This document shows positions 1 to 8,904 of a stretch of 64,000 nucleotides of DNA, one piece after another. The stretch is from an uncultured Dysosmobacter sp. (GTDB lineage: Bacteria; Bacillota; Clostridia; Oscillospirales; Oscillospiraceae), in contig CAKTOO010000016.1 in NCBI GenBank assembly GCA_934590165.1, positions 4,360 through 68,359 on the forward strand, written 5' to 3'. Position 1 is the stretch's first letter. Each line of letters opens with the position of its first letter. Under the pieces are notes generated by a model. That model saw only the letters and a program-made list of their open reading frames with translations. It did no database searches and was not told the origin of the DNA. The translations under genes were made by a program, and so were the position numbers.

Positions 1-1411
1 GCCGCTGTCCGCCGGACAGGTTGGCGCCCCGAATATCCACTTTTGTATCCAGCCCTTCCGGCAGGCGGGAGATAAACTTCCAGGCCTGAGCCGTTTTGGC
101 CGCGTCCTCCACCCCTGTCCGAGGGATGTCCCGCAGAAAGGAAATATTTTCATACACGCTTTCCGACAGCAGCGCATCACTTTGAAAGACCACACCAAAT
201 CGGCTGCGCAGCTCCTCTTTCGGCAAGGCTGTCACATCCCGGCCGCCGGCCCAGACGATGCCCTTATCCGCATCGTACAGCCGCAGCAGCAAACTCACCA
301 GAGTTGTTTTTCCGCTGCCGGTAGGACCCAAAATTCCCAGCGTCTCCCCTTTTTGCAGGGTGAAGGAAGCCTCCTCCACATCCTTCTCCACGCCCAGGTA
401 AGAAAAGGACACGCCGTTCATCCCCAATTCGCAGCCGCTCTCTGCCACACTGGGCCGGACAGGCTGTTCCATGGGGGCTTTCAGCACTTCTTCAATGCGG
501 CGGGCGGAGGCGGCGCCCTTGCTGATCTTGACAAAGATCTTTGCCATACCCAAGGTGGCATTTTGGATCAGGGCAAAATAGGACAAGAACGCCACGATCT
601 GGCCGGAGGCCATCCGCCCTTGGTTCACCCGCAGGGCGCCCACCAGAATGACCAGTACCAGTCCCAGATTCAGCAGGAAATCCGTCATGGGATTGGCGGC
701 CGCCATGACCGTGCCGGCGGCGGATTCCGCCGCCCGGGCCTCCCGGTTGGCCCGGGAAAACCGCTCCCGCTCCCGGCTCTGGCAAGCCAGCGCCTTGATG
801 ACCCGGACGCCGGAGGCGTTTTCCCGGATGACCCGGACCACCGTGTCCACCGCCGCCTGGGCCCTGGTATAGAACGGAATGCCGCGGCGTGTCACCAGCC
901 AGATGGTGATGAAGGTGGCACCGCACACCACCAGCTGCACCAGCGCCAAGGCCGGCTCCAGCAAAAAGGTCAGCACCAGTCCCCCCAGCACCAGCATAGG
1001 CGCCCGGATGCCGCCACGCTGGACCTTGTCGAACATCTGGTGCACATGATAGGTGTCATTGGTCAGGCGGGACACCAGGGAGGACACAGACAAGCGGTCC
1101 ATCTGTGCACAGGACAGGTGTTCCGCCCGGTCATACAGGTCCCGCCGCAAAGCGCGGGTCATCTCCATGGAGACCCAGGCCGCCATGCGGTTGGCAGTGA
1201 TGTTGCAGCCGGCGGCACCAAAGGCCAGCAGCGCCATGAGGGCACCCATGCGCCAGATGGCCGCCAGGTCCCCCGCAGGGACCAGCGTGTCGATGATATG
1301 GGCCAGCAGCAGCGGCAGGATCAGCTCCAGCACCGCCGCCGCGAACTTGATGGTCACGCCGCAGGCCACGCGGCGGCCATATGGCCGCAGGTATCCAAGG
1401 ACTGTGCCCAT
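1..1411 (-). CDS. ABC exporter, fused permease and ATPase (C-terminus beyond window)
   Basis: Half-transporter of the MdlB/LmrA-like type: an N-terminal six-helix ABC exporter membrane domain followed by an ATPase domain. It probably pairs with itself or a neighbour outside the window to export drugs, lipids or peptides. Translation from the ATG at 1411 begins MGTVLGYLRPYGRR. The Walker A motif GPTGSGKTT and Q-loop (VVFQSD) lie in the last third, and the reading frame leaves the window just inside the ABC signature (LSGGQR), so Walker B and the D/H-loops are missing here only because of the edge. A GGGAGG Shine-Dalgarno lies about 7 bases upstream of the ATG, and a good promoter is seen at 1465-1492. 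The substrate cannot be told from sequence. Confidence 0.9.
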   Translation of the reverse strand, partial: MGTVLGYLRPYGRRVACGVTIKFAAAVLELILPLLLAHIIDTLVPAGDLAAIWRMGALMALLAFGAAGCNITANRMAAWVSMEMTRALRRDLYDRAEHLSCAQMDRLSVSSLVSRLTNDTYHVHQMFDKVQRGGIRAPMLVLGGLVLTFLLEPALALVQLVVCGATFITIWLVTRRGIPFYTRAQAAVDTVVRVIRENASGVRVIKALACQSRERERFSRANREARAAESAAGTVMAAANPMTDFLLNLGLVLVILVGALRVNQGRMASGQIVAFLSYFALIQNATLGMAKIFVKISKGAASARRIEEVLKAPMEQPVRPSVAESGCELGMNGVSFSYLGVEKDVEEASFTLQKGETLGILGPTGSGKTTLVSLLLRLYDADKGIVWAGGRDVTALPKEELRSRFGVVFQSDALLSESVYENISFLRDIPRTGVEDAAKTAQAWKFISRLPEGLDTKVDIRGANLSGGQR

Positions 1412-1464
1412 CGCCGCCTCCCGCCTTTCTTAAACGTTTGCACGCAAGTAAAAAATCTATTCAA

Positions 1465-1492
1465 ATGATACCACATCCGTCTCCCGTGTCAA
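1465..1492 (-). promoter_or_regulatory. Promoter of the ABC exporter
   Basis: Read on the minus strand: -35 TTGACA (1492-1487), 16-base spacer, -10 TATCAT (1470-1465), about 55 bases before the exporter ATG. Near-consensus sigma-A promoter. Confidence 0.65.
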
Positions 1493-1612
1493 CGAAAACT
1501 TCGTTGTCCCCCGCAACCATTCCTCGCACTTTCTGCTGTCCTTTATCGTTTTTTGCACAATTATCACGCCATTTTTTTAGTTTTTCCGTCTATTTTTCCA
1601 TCAAAACATACA

Positions 1613-1641
1613 TTGACTTTACCTCTTTGAGTAGATACAAT
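1613..1641 (+). promoter_or_regulatory. Promoter of the small membrane protein gene
   Basis: -35 TTGACT at 1613-1618, 17-base spacer, -10 TACAAT at 1636-1641. Divergent to the exporter promoter and 45 bases before the ATG at 1686. Confidence 0.65.
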
Positions 1642-1685
1642 GAAAGCTAATTTCAAGCAAATCTCTCAGAAAGGAGCCCGCCGCC

Positions 1686-1964
1686 ATGATGTATCAGCAG
1701 TTCAGCAGCCGCAATACAATGTCTGATTATGCGTCCGCCTGCCAGGCAGAGGCTTCTTTCTCCTGCGCTCATCCTGCTTGTTATGCTTCTGATAATACCA
1801 TCACTCTGATTCTGGACGCCATTATTCTGGCGTCCATTATTATTTTCGGTCTGGTCCGTCTGGTATCCCTGGGCCTGAACGTTGCCCTGGTAGGCCTGAT
1901 TTTGCTGGCGGTCCTGTTGGTATTGGTATTGGTTTGTACGCCTGTGATGCGAACGCGCCTGTAA
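1686..1964 (+). CDS. Small hydrophobic protein, unknown function
   Basis: 92 aa. The first ~37 residues are polar with three cysteines. The rest is almost entirely hydrophobic and could form two membrane helices (about residues 39-60 and 63-85), ending in a short basic tail (MRTRL). It has a GAAAGGAG ribosome site 8-9 bases upstream, its own near-consensus promoter and its own terminator at 1981-2014, so it is probably a real monocistronic gene. I recognise no family. The hydrophobic stretch is made of repetitive Leu/Val codons, so low complexity is a caution. Confidence 0.55.
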   Translation: MMYQQFSSRNTMSDYASACQAEASFSCAHPACYASDNTITLILDAIILASIIIFGLVRLVSLGLNVALVGLILLAVLLVLVLVCTPVMRTRL

Positions 1965-1980
1965 CTGTTTTGATACAGTA

Positions 1981-2014
1981 AAGCGGTTCCGCGGAAAGGC
2001 GGAACCGCTTTTTT
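1981..2014 (+). terminator. Rho-independent terminator
   Basis: 12-bp perfect stem (1981-1992 with 1999-2010), six-base loop and a run of T at 2009-2014, just after the small membrane protein gene. Confidence 0.85.
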
Positions 2015-2050
2015 GTATAATTCATTTCATTTCTAAAGGAGAAAAGAAAG

Positions 2051-3247
2051 ATGAAAAAGAAGTTCGCATGTCTTGCCATGGCTATGGTCATGGTACTCAG
2101 CCTTGCCGCCTGCGGCGGCAAGAAGGAAGAGGCTCCCGCTGAAAGCAGCGGCAGCTCCTCTGAAGAGAGCTCCGCTCCCTCCGGCGCCGCCTTCAAGCTG
2201 GGCGGCACCGGCCCCCTGACCGGCGGCGCCGCCATCTACGGCAACGCGGCCAAGAACGGCGCCCAGATCGCCGTTGACGAGATCAACGCCGAGGGCGGCG
2301 CCATCCAGTTCGAGCTGAAGTACGAGGACGACCAGCACGATGCCGAGAAGGCCGTCAACGCCTACAACGCTCTGAAGGACTGGGGCATGCAGATCTCCCT
2401 GGGCTCCGTCACCTCCAAGCCCTGCGAAGCCACTTCCGCTGAAACCTACGCCGACCGCATCTTCGCCCTGACTCCCTCCGCCTCCTCCGTGGCTGTCACC
2501 GAGGGCAAGGACAACATGTTCCAGATGTGCTTCATGGACCCCAACCAGGGCTCCGCCTCCGCCCAGTACATCTCTGAGAAAGGTCTGGGCTCCAAGGTCG
2601 CTATCATCTGGAAGAACGACGACGTGTACTCCAAGGGCATCCACGACACCTTCACCGCCAAGGCCGCTGAGATGGGCCTGGAGGTCGTCTCCGACACCAC
2701 CTTTGCCGACGGCAACGACACCGACTTCTCCGTGCAGCTGAAGAACGCCCAGGACGCCGGCGCTGACCTGGTGTTCCTGCCCATGTACTATCAGCCCGCT
2801 TCCCTGATCCTGGCTCAGGCCAACGCCATGGGCTACACCCCCAAGTGGTTTGGCGTGGACGGCATGGACGGCATCCTGACCATGGAAGGCTTTGACACCT
2901 CTCTGGCCGAGGGCGTCATGCTGCTGACCCCCTTCAACGCCGACTCCACCGACGAGCGTACTCAGAACTTTGTCGCCGAGTACCAGAAGCGTTTCGGCGA
3001 GGTCCCCAACCAGTTCGCCGCTGACGCCTACGACTGCGTCTACGCCTACAAGCAGGCTCTGGAAGCCGCCGGCGCCACCGCCGATATAGATGCCGCTACC
3101 CTGTGTGACCTGATGATTGAGCAGTTCACCTCCATGACCTTCAACGGCCTGACCGGCGACGGCATGACCTGGGACGCCAGCGGCGCCGTGTCCAAGAGCC
3201 CCAAGGGCATGGTCATCGAGAACGGCGCTTACGTCGGCCTCGACTAA
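2051..3247 (+). CDS. livK: Branched-chain amino-acid ABC transporter, substrate-binding lipoprotein
   Basis: 398-aa periplasmic-binding-protein type I fold of the LivJ/LivK family, which captures Leu/Ile/Val or related compounds outside the membrane and hands them to LivHM. A lipoprotein signal peptide is clear: MKKK, a hydrophobic core, then the lipobox LAAC with cysteine at about residue 20, followed by a Ser/Glu-rich linker. The mature domain begins with the LGGTGPLTGGAAIYGNAAKNG block typical of the family. It starts after an AAAGGAG site and is the first gene of a five-gene same-strand cassette. A double stem-loop separates it from livH, which usually lets the binding protein be made in excess. 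Ligand specificity within the family is not readable. Confidence 0.93.
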   Translation: MKKKFACLAMAMVMVLSLAACGGKKEEAPAESSGSSSEESSAPSGAAFKLGGTGPLTGGAAIYGNAAKNGAQIAVDEINAEGGAIQFELKYEDDQHDAEKAVNAYNALKDWGMQISLGSVTSKPCEATSAETYADRIFALTPSASSVAVTEGKDNMFQMCFMDPNQGSASAQYISEKGLGSKVAIIWKNDDVYSKGIHDTFTAKAAEMGLEVVSDTTFADGNDTDFSVQLKNAQDAGADLVFLPMYYQPASLILAQANAMGYTPKWFGVDGMDGILTMEGFDTSLAEGVMLLTPFNADSTDERTQNFVAEYQKRFGEVPNQFAADAYDCVYAYKQALEAAGATADIDAATLCDLMIEQFTSMTFNGLTGDGMTWDASGAVSKSPKGMVIENGAYVGLD

Positions 3248-3275
3248 GCTTTTTATCCTCTCTTCCCGGTACGGA

Positions 3276-3362
3276 GCCGGAGAGACGCAAGCCTCTCCGG
3301 CCTGTTCCGGCCATACAGCGCGTATCTGAAAAGCACCGGGACCCGGTATTTTTCAGATACGC
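3276..3362 (+). promoter_or_regulatory. Double stem-loop between livK and livH
   Basis: First hairpin: 9-bp perfect arms 3276-3284 and 3293-3301. Second hairpin: 13-bp perfect arms 3320-3332 and 3350-3362 enclosing a further 6-bp stem (3335-3340 with 3342-3347). No T-run follows either, so this looks like an mRNA-stabilising or processing structure protecting livK message rather than a full terminator. Confidence 0.6.
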
Positions 3363-3414
3363 ACTGAATCTTTTTCCCGTTCCCAGAAACCTATTTTAAA
3401 AGAGGTGTTGTCTT

Positions 3415-4308
3415 ATGACCTTTCTGAACTTTCTGATCAGCGGGATCAGTCTGGGCAGCATTTACGCCATCATCGCCCTGGGCTACACCATGGTCTACGG
3501 CATTGCCAAGATGCTGAACTTCGCCCACGGCGACGTCATCATGGTAGGCGCGTACATCTGCTTCTATGCGGTCTCCCGCTTTGATCTGCCTCCGCTGGCG
3601 GGCGTCATTCTGGCGATGCTCGTCTGCACGGTCCTGGGCATGGTGGTGGAGCGCCTGGCCTACAAGCCCCTGCGGCAGGCCCCCTCCCTGGCGGTGCTCA
3701 TCACCGCCATCGGCGTCAGCTATTTCCTCCAAAACATGGCGCTGCTGCTGTGGTCCTCCAACCCCAAGGTGTTCCCCAGCTTCTTTGTCTCCGGTTCCGG
3801 TGAGACCGGCATGGAGCTGTTCGGCGGAGAGCTGAAGGTCTCTTATGTGACGCTGTTTACCATCCTCATCTGCATCGTCATCATGCTGGCGCTGACCTGG
3901 TTCACCAGCAAGACCAAGATGGGCAAAGCCATGCGGGCCTGCTCCGAGGACAAGGGTGCGGCCCAGCTCATGGGCATCAACGTGGACGCCACCATCTCCA
4001 TGACCTTTGCCATCGGCTCCGGTCTTGCCGCCATCGCAGGTGTGCTGCTGTGCTCCGCCTATCCCACCCTGGTGCCCACCACCGGCTCCATGCCCGGCAT
4101 CAAGGCCTTCACCGCCGCCGTGTTCGGCGGTATCGGCTCCATCCCCGGCGCCTTCCTGGGCGGCTTACTGCTGGGCATCATCGAGATTTTCGCCAAAGCG
4201 TACATCTCCACCCAGCTCAGTGACGCCGTGGTGTTCGCGGTACTGATCATCGTGCTGCTGGTGAAGCCCGCCGGCCTGCTGGGCAAGCAGATCCGGGAGA
4301 AAGTGTGA
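3415..4308 (+). CDS. livH: Branched-chain amino-acid ABC transporter permease LivH
   Basis: 297 aa, inner-membrane permease of the LivH family, one of the two membrane subunits of the Liv importer. About eight hydrophobic segments are seen; the N-terminus (LISGISLGSIYAIIALGYTM) and the segment with GIAKMLNFAHGD are family hallmarks. An EAA-like loop region (MRACSEDKGAAQLMGIN) near residue 170-190 contacts the ATPases. It has the family's usual length and lies within the liv cassette, 10 bases before the livM ATG. Confidence 0.94.
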   Translation: MTFLNFLISGISLGSIYAIIALGYTMVYGIAKMLNFAHGDVIMVGAYICFYAVSRFDLPPLAGVILAMLVCTVLGMVVERLAYKPLRQAPSLAVLITAIGVSYFLQNMALLLWSSNPKVFPSFFVSGSGETGMELFGGELKVSYVTLFTILICIVIMLALTWFTSKTKMGKAMRACSEDKGAAQLMGINVDATISMTFAIGSGLAAIAGVLLCSAYPTLVPTTGSMPGIKAFTAAVFGGIGSIPGAFLGGLLLGIIEIFAKAYISTQLSDAVVFAVLIIVLLVKPAGLLGKQIREKV

Positions 4309-4318
4309 GGTGGCAGAC

Positions 4319-5371
4319 ATGAAATCTTTGAAACTCAACAAGACCACCCGCCGGAATTACCTGACCTATCTGCTGGTCATTCTGGCCTATGTGATCCTGC
4401 AGGTGCTGGGCAGCGCCGGCGCCATCAGTTCCTCTTTAAAAGGTATGCTGGTCCCTATCTGCGCCTACATCGTCATGGCAATCTCCCTGAACCTGACCGT
4501 CGGCGTGCTGGGCGAGCTGTCCCTGGGCCATGCGGGCTTTATGAGCATGGGCGCCTTCACCGGCGTCACCGCCGCCATCGCCCTGCAGGACGCCATCCCC
4601 GCCGCCCCCCTGCGCATGGCCATCGCGCTGTTGGTGGGCGCCGCCTTCGCCGCCCTGGCAGGCTTCCTTATCGGCATCCCTGTGCTGCGGCTCAACGGCG
4701 ACTATCTGGCCATCGTGACCCTGGCCTTTGGCGAGATCATCAAAAGCATCTTCAACAACCTCTATGTGGGCGTTGACAGCAAGGGCATGCACATGAGCCT
4801 GCTCAGCGATAAGACCAATCTGGCCGAGGGCGGCAAGCTCATCGTCGCCGGGCCCATGGGCATCGGCGGCATCCAGAAGATCTCCACCTTCACCGCCGGT
4901 TTTGTCCTGGTGATGATCACGCTGATCGTGGTGTTCCATCTGGTGAACAGTCGGGCGGGCCGGGCCATCATGGCCATCCGGGACAACCGCATCGCCGCCG
5001 AGAGCGTGGGCGTCAATATCACGAAGTACAAGATGATGGCTTTCGTCACCTCCGCCGCCCTGGCCGGCGCCGCCGGCGCCCTGTTCGCCATGAACTACTC
5101 CACCATCGTCGCCAACAAGTTCGACTTCAACACCTCTATCCTGGTGCTGGTGTTCGTGGTGCTGGGCGGCCTTGGCAACATGCTGGGTTCCATCGTCGCC
5201 GCCGCGGCCCTGACCATTCTTCCCGAGGCCCTGCGCCAATTCTCCGACTACCGGATGCTGGTCTACGCCATCGTGCTGATCCTGGTGATGCTGGCCACCA
5301 ACAACCCCACTTTGAAAACCTTCTTTGGCCGGTTCAAGCCCGGCAAGTCCCACGGAAAGGAGGCCGCCTGA
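4319..5371 (+). CDS. livM: Branched-chain amino-acid ABC transporter permease LivM
   Basis: 350 aa, second membrane subunit of the Liv importer. Characteristic LivM features are the NLTVGVLGELSLGHAGFMSMG block near residue 60 and the LRLNGDYLAIVTLAFGEI block near residue 120, with about ten hydrophobic segments. I place the start at the ATG at 4319 because GAGGTGG ends six bases before it; an in-frame GTG at 4310 lies inside that ribosome site. It is followed directly by livG. Confidence 0.93.
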   Translation: MKSLKLNKTTRRNYLTYLLVILAYVILQVLGSAGAISSSLKGMLVPICAYIVMAISLNLTVGVLGELSLGHAGFMSMGAFTGVTAAIALQDAIPAAPLRMAIALLVGAAFAALAGFLIGIPVLRLNGDYLAIVTLAFGEIIKSIFNNLYVGVDSKGMHMSLLSDKTNLAEGGKLIVAGPMGIGGIQKISTFTAGFVLVMITLIVVFHLVNSRAGRAIMAIRDNRIAAESVGVNITKYKMMAFVTSAALAGAAGALFAMNYSTIVANKFDFNTSILVLVFVVLGGLGNMLGSIVAAAALTILPEALRQFSDYRMLVYAIVLILVMLATNNPTLKTFFGRFKPGKSHGKEAA

Positions 5372-5372
5372 T

Positions 5373-6206
5373 ATGTTTGGAAAGCTGGTTCCCGTCCCCT
5401 CCGGCAGCATGATCCCCGACCGGGACATTGACAAAAGGCCCATTCTGGAGTGCATCAACCTAGGCATCACCTTCGGCGGCCTGAAGGCTGTGGAGGACTT
5501 CAACCTCACCATCGGCCGCACCGAGATCGCGGGTCTCATCGGCCCCAACGGCGCGGGCAAGACCACGGTGTTCAACCTGCTGACCAAGGTCTACCAGCCC
5601 ACCCACGGCACCATCCTGCTGGGGGGCAAGGACACCCACAGCATGAACACCATGCAGGTGAACCGGGCCGGTATCGCCCGCACCTTCCAGAACATCCGCC
5701 TGTTCCAGAAGCTGTCCGTGGAGGACAACGTGAAGGTGGGCATGGACGCCAACATGAAATATAATATGTGGAGCGGCATTTTCCGCCTGCCCGGCTATTG
5801 GCATGAGGAAAAGTCGGCTCACGAGCGGGCCATGGAGCTTCTGAGCCTGTTCAACATGACAGGCCTGGCGGACGTCCCCGCCGGCTCCCTGCCCTACGGC
5901 GCCCAGCGCCGCCTGGAGATCGTCCGGGCCCTGGCCACCAATCCCTCCCTGCTGCTGCTGGACGAGCCCGCCGCGGGCATGAACCCCTCCGAGACGGCGG
6001 AGCTGATGGAGAACATCCGCAAGATCCGGGACACCTTCCAGATCGCCGTCCTGCTGATCGAGCACGATATGAACCTGGTCATGAACATCTGCGAGGGCAT
6101 CTGCGTGCTAAACTTCGGCCGCGTCATCGCCAAGGGCAGTCCGGAGGACATTCAGTCCAACCCGGCGGTCATTGAGGCGTATCTGGGCAAGAAAAAGGAG
6201 GCGTAA
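5373..6206 (+). CDS. livG: Branched-chain amino-acid ABC transporter ATPase LivG
   Basis: 277-aa cytoplasmic ATPase of the Liv importer. Walker A GPNGAGKTT lies at residues 57-65, the Q-loop region ARTFQNIRLF at about 105, the LivG-type signature LPYGAQRRLEIVRAL at about 170-185 and Walker B LLLLDEPAAGMN after it. The ATG at 5373 follows GGAAAGGAGG; an upstream in-frame ATG at 5325 would lie inside livM and is rejected. About 20 residues precede the usual LivG start, a modest N-terminal extension. Confidence 0.94.
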   Translation: MFGKLVPVPSGSMIPDRDIDKRPILECINLGITFGGLKAVEDFNLTIGRTEIAGLIGPNGAGKTTVFNLLTKVYQPTHGTILLGGKDTHSMNTMQVNRAGIARTFQNIRLFQKLSVEDNVKVGMDANMKYNMWSGIFRLPGYWHEEKSAHERAMELLSLFNMTGLADVPAGSLPYGAQRRLEIVRALATNPSLLLLDEPAAGMNPSETAELMENIRKIRDTFQIAVLLIEHDMNLVMNICEGICVLNFGRVIAKGSPEDIQSNPAVIEAYLGKKKEA

Positions 6207-6208
6207 GC

Positions 6209-6919
<711 letters not shown>

Positions 6920-6986
6920 TCGTCGGAGCAAAGTCCGTTTCGTTCCGTTTCCGCCTTTCGTACCGTTCCGTTTCCGCAAAATATCA

Positions 6987-7017
6987 AAAAAGGAGAGTGC
7001 AATGCACTCTCCTTTTT
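6987..7017 (+). terminator. Terminator of the liv operon
   Basis: Perfect stem with arms AGGAGAGTGCA (6991-7001) and TGCACTCTCCT (7003-7013), extended by A/T pairs and ending in a T-run. Confidence 0.85.
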
Positions 7018-7019
7018 CT

Positions 7020-7059
7020 TTGCATTTTTCTCCCAGTGTGGTATACTGCTGTCAAGACA
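7020..7059 (+). promoter_or_regulatory. niaR promoter with palindromic operator core
   Basis: -35 TTGCAT (7020-7025), 16-base spacer, -10 TATACT (7042-7047). The 10-bp palindrome TGTCAAGACA (7050-7059) sits directly downstream of the -10 and recurs exactly in the promoter of the next gene (7661-7670), which suggests autoregulation. Confidence 0.6.
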
Positions 7060-7080
7060 ACCCGTAGGGAGGTATCCGCC

Positions 7081-7590
7081 ATGCATGCCGAGGAACGCCG
7101 TCAGGCCATTTTGAATACGCTCAACCACGCCGGCCATCCTGTCAGCGCCACAGCTCTGGCCCGGCAGTTCTCCGTCAGCCGTCAGATCGTGGTGGGAGAT
7201 GTGGCTTTGCTGCGGGCTGCGGGAGCCAATATCTCCGCCACTCCCCGAGGCTATGTGGTCCTGCAGGAAGCCGGCGGCCTGGTGCGCCAGGTGGCCTGCC
7301 AGCATGACGCCGCCGGCATGGAGGCGGAGCTGAACGCCATAGTGGACCAGGGCTGCATGGTACTGGATGTCATTGTGGACCATCCCATTTACGGCCAGCT
7401 GACAGGTCCTTTGCAGCTGGCCAGCCGGTACGACGTGAGCCAGTTTATCGCCCGCTGTGCCCGGGCGGAGGCCCGCCCCTTGTCAGACCTGACTGGAGGC
7501 ATTCATCTTCACACCCTCTCCTGCCCCGACGAGGCTGCTTTTCAGCGGGTACAAGCGGCTCTGCGGGATATGAGTGTCCTTCTGGAGTAA
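7081..7590 (+). CDS. niaR: NiaR-type transcriptional repressor (HTH_11 plus 3H domain)
   Basis: 169-aa repressor of NAD/niacin genes in the NiaR (YrxA) family; in this family nicotinate acts as corepressor. An N-terminal winged HTH of the HTH_11 type covers about residues 5-60 (RRQAILNTLNHAG, then QFSVSRQIVVGDVALLRAAG). The C-terminal 3H ligand domain shows the expected histidines in VDHPIYGQL (about residue 100) and GGIHLHTL (about residue 140). I chose the ATG at 7081, preceded by AGGGAGG, over upstream in-frame codons that lie in the promoter and terminator. Its likely target is the membrane protein gene downstream, whose promoter carries the same operator core. Confidence 0.85.
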   Translation: MHAEERRQAILNTLNHAGHPVSATALARQFSVSRQIVVGDVALLRAAGANISATPRGYVVLQEAGGLVRQVACQHDAAGMEAELNAIVDQGCMVLDVIVDHPIYGQLTGPLQLASRYDVSQFIARCARAEARPLSDLTGGIHLHTLSCPDEAAFQRVQAALRDMSVLLE

Positions 7591-7619
7591 AGGAATCTGC
7601 TCTTTCGGAAAAAATGCCG

Positions 7620-7687
7620 TTGACAATCCATAGCATTGCGTGTATAGTGTGGTAGACAGATGTCAAGACACCTGTCTACCACACTAT
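7620..7687 (+). promoter_or_regulatory. Promoter and 44-bp inverted-repeat operator, predicted NiaR target
   Basis: Consensus -35 TTGACA (7620-7625), 17-base spacer, -10 TATAGT (7643-7648). A long inverted repeat spans 7644-7687: 16-bp perfect arms (7644-7659 and 7672-7687) around TGTCAAGACA (7661-7670), with one mismatched pair. It overlaps the -10 and the transcription start, the right place for a repressor. The RNA could also fold into a 5' hairpin. Confidence 0.7.
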
Positions 7688-7704
7688 GATTATAAAGGAA
7701 CCAG

Positions 7705-8787
7705 GTGCTCCCCATGGAAAATGTAAAAGCCTTCCTCCAGCGCAAAAACATTGTAATTTCTGCCAAGCGGTACGGCATCGACGCTCTGGGCGCCATGGCC
7801 CAGGGCTTGTTCTGCTCCCTGCTCATCGGCACCATCATCAAGACCCTAGGCCTCCAGCTGGGCGTCCAGTATCTCACCGACATCGGCGTTTACGCCATGA
7901 GCGTTTCCGGCCCCGCCATGGCCGTCGCCATCGGCTACGCCCTGAAAGCGGACCCCATGGTGCTGTTCTCCCTGGCCGCTGTGGGCTGGGCCGCCAATGC
8001 CGAAGGCGGTGCAGGCGGTCCCCTGGCTGTACTTATCATCGCCATCGTGGCGGCTGAATGCGGCAAAGCCGTCAGCAAGGAAACAAAGATCGACATCCTG
8101 GTGACGCCCGCTGTCACCATCGTGATCGGTGTGGCCCTGGCAAAGCTCATTGCGCCTCCCATCGGCACCGCCGCCAGCGCCTTCGGCACCATCATTGACA
8201 ACGCCACCAAGCTCCAGCCCTTCTGGATGGGCATTGCCGTCAGCGTGCTGGTGGGTGTGGCACTGACCTTGCCCATCTCCTCCGCTGCCATCTGCTCCGT
8301 GTTGGGACTGACGGGTCTGGCCGGCGGTGCCGCCGTGGCGGGCTGCTGTGCCCAGATGGTGGGCTTTGCCGTCATGAGCTTCAAGGAAAACCGCTGGGGC
8401 GGCCTGATAAGCCAGGGCCTTGGCACATCTATGCTGCAAATGCCCAACATCGTGAAAAATCCCCGCATCTGGATCCCCCCCACCCTGGCCTCCGCCATTA
8501 CCGGCCCCATTGCCACCTGCGTTTTTAAGCTGGAGATGAATGGCGCTCCCATCAACTCCGGCATGGGCACCTGCGGCCTGTGCGGCCAGATCGGCGTGTG
8601 GACCGGCTGGCTGGCTCCCAGTGAGGAAGCCATCGCCAAGGGCGCCGCCGCCATCACGCCCACCGGTTTTGACTGGCTGGGGCTGGTCCTCATCTGTTTT
8701 GTTCTCCCCGCTATTCTGGCCCCCGCCATCAACCAGGTGTGCCGGAAGCTGGGCTGGGTGAAGGACGGTGACCTGACCCTGGAGTGA
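7705..8787 (+). CDS. PTS_EIIC_2-family membrane protein, candidate NiaR-controlled transporter
   Basis: 360 aa, about ten hydrophobic segments, resembling the PTS_EIIC_2 family annotated as PTS transporter subunit IIC. No IIA, IIB or sugar-enzyme gene lies nearby, so sugar transport by a complete PTS is unsupported. The upstream promoter carries an operator sharing its core with the niaR promoter, so a role in niacin or related-precursor uptake is an attractive inference. Start: GTG at 7705 is five bases after AAAGGA; the ATG at 7714 is the alternative and only shortens the protein by three residues. A terminator hairpin follows at 8836. Confidence 0.75.
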   Translation: MLPMENVKAFLQRKNIVISAKRYGIDALGAMAQGLFCSLLIGTIIKTLGLQLGVQYLTDIGVYAMSVSGPAMAVAIGYALKADPMVLFSLAAVGWAANAEGGAGGPLAVLIIAIVAAECGKAVSKETKIDILVTPAVTIVIGVALAKLIAPPIGTAASAFGTIIDNATKLQPFWMGIAVSVLVGVALTLPISSAAICSVLGLTGLAGGAAVAGCCAQMVGFAVMSFKENRWGGLISQGLGTSMLQMPNIVKNPRIWIPPTLASAITGPIATCVFKLEMNGAPINSGMGTCGLCGQIGVWTGWLAPSEEAIAKGAAAITPTGFDWLGLVLICFVLPAILAPAINQVCRKLGWVKDGDLTLE

Positions 8788-8835
8788 TTTCCCAGGAAGT
8801 TTACATAACCACCTATAAAGACTTTATATAGCCAT

Positions 8836-8904
8836 AGCCTCTTAAGGGAACTGAATTGCTTGCCATCCGCATTGCTTTTCAGATGCTCCCTTAAGAGGCT
8901 TTTA
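8836..8904 (+). terminator. Long-loop terminator after the PTS_EIIC_2 gene
   Basis: 14-bp perfect arms 8836-8849 and 8887-8900, a 37-base loop and TTTTAT tail. Confidence 0.6.

Noticed and set aside
5325..5372. Upstream start for livG inside livM
   Set aside because: The ATG at 5373 has an ideal ribosome site directly after livM; the longer form would overlap livM by 47 bases.
4436..5587. 383-codon minus-strand open frame opposite livM/livG
   Set aside because: His/Gly/Asp-rich shadow of GC-rich codons, with no ribosome site.
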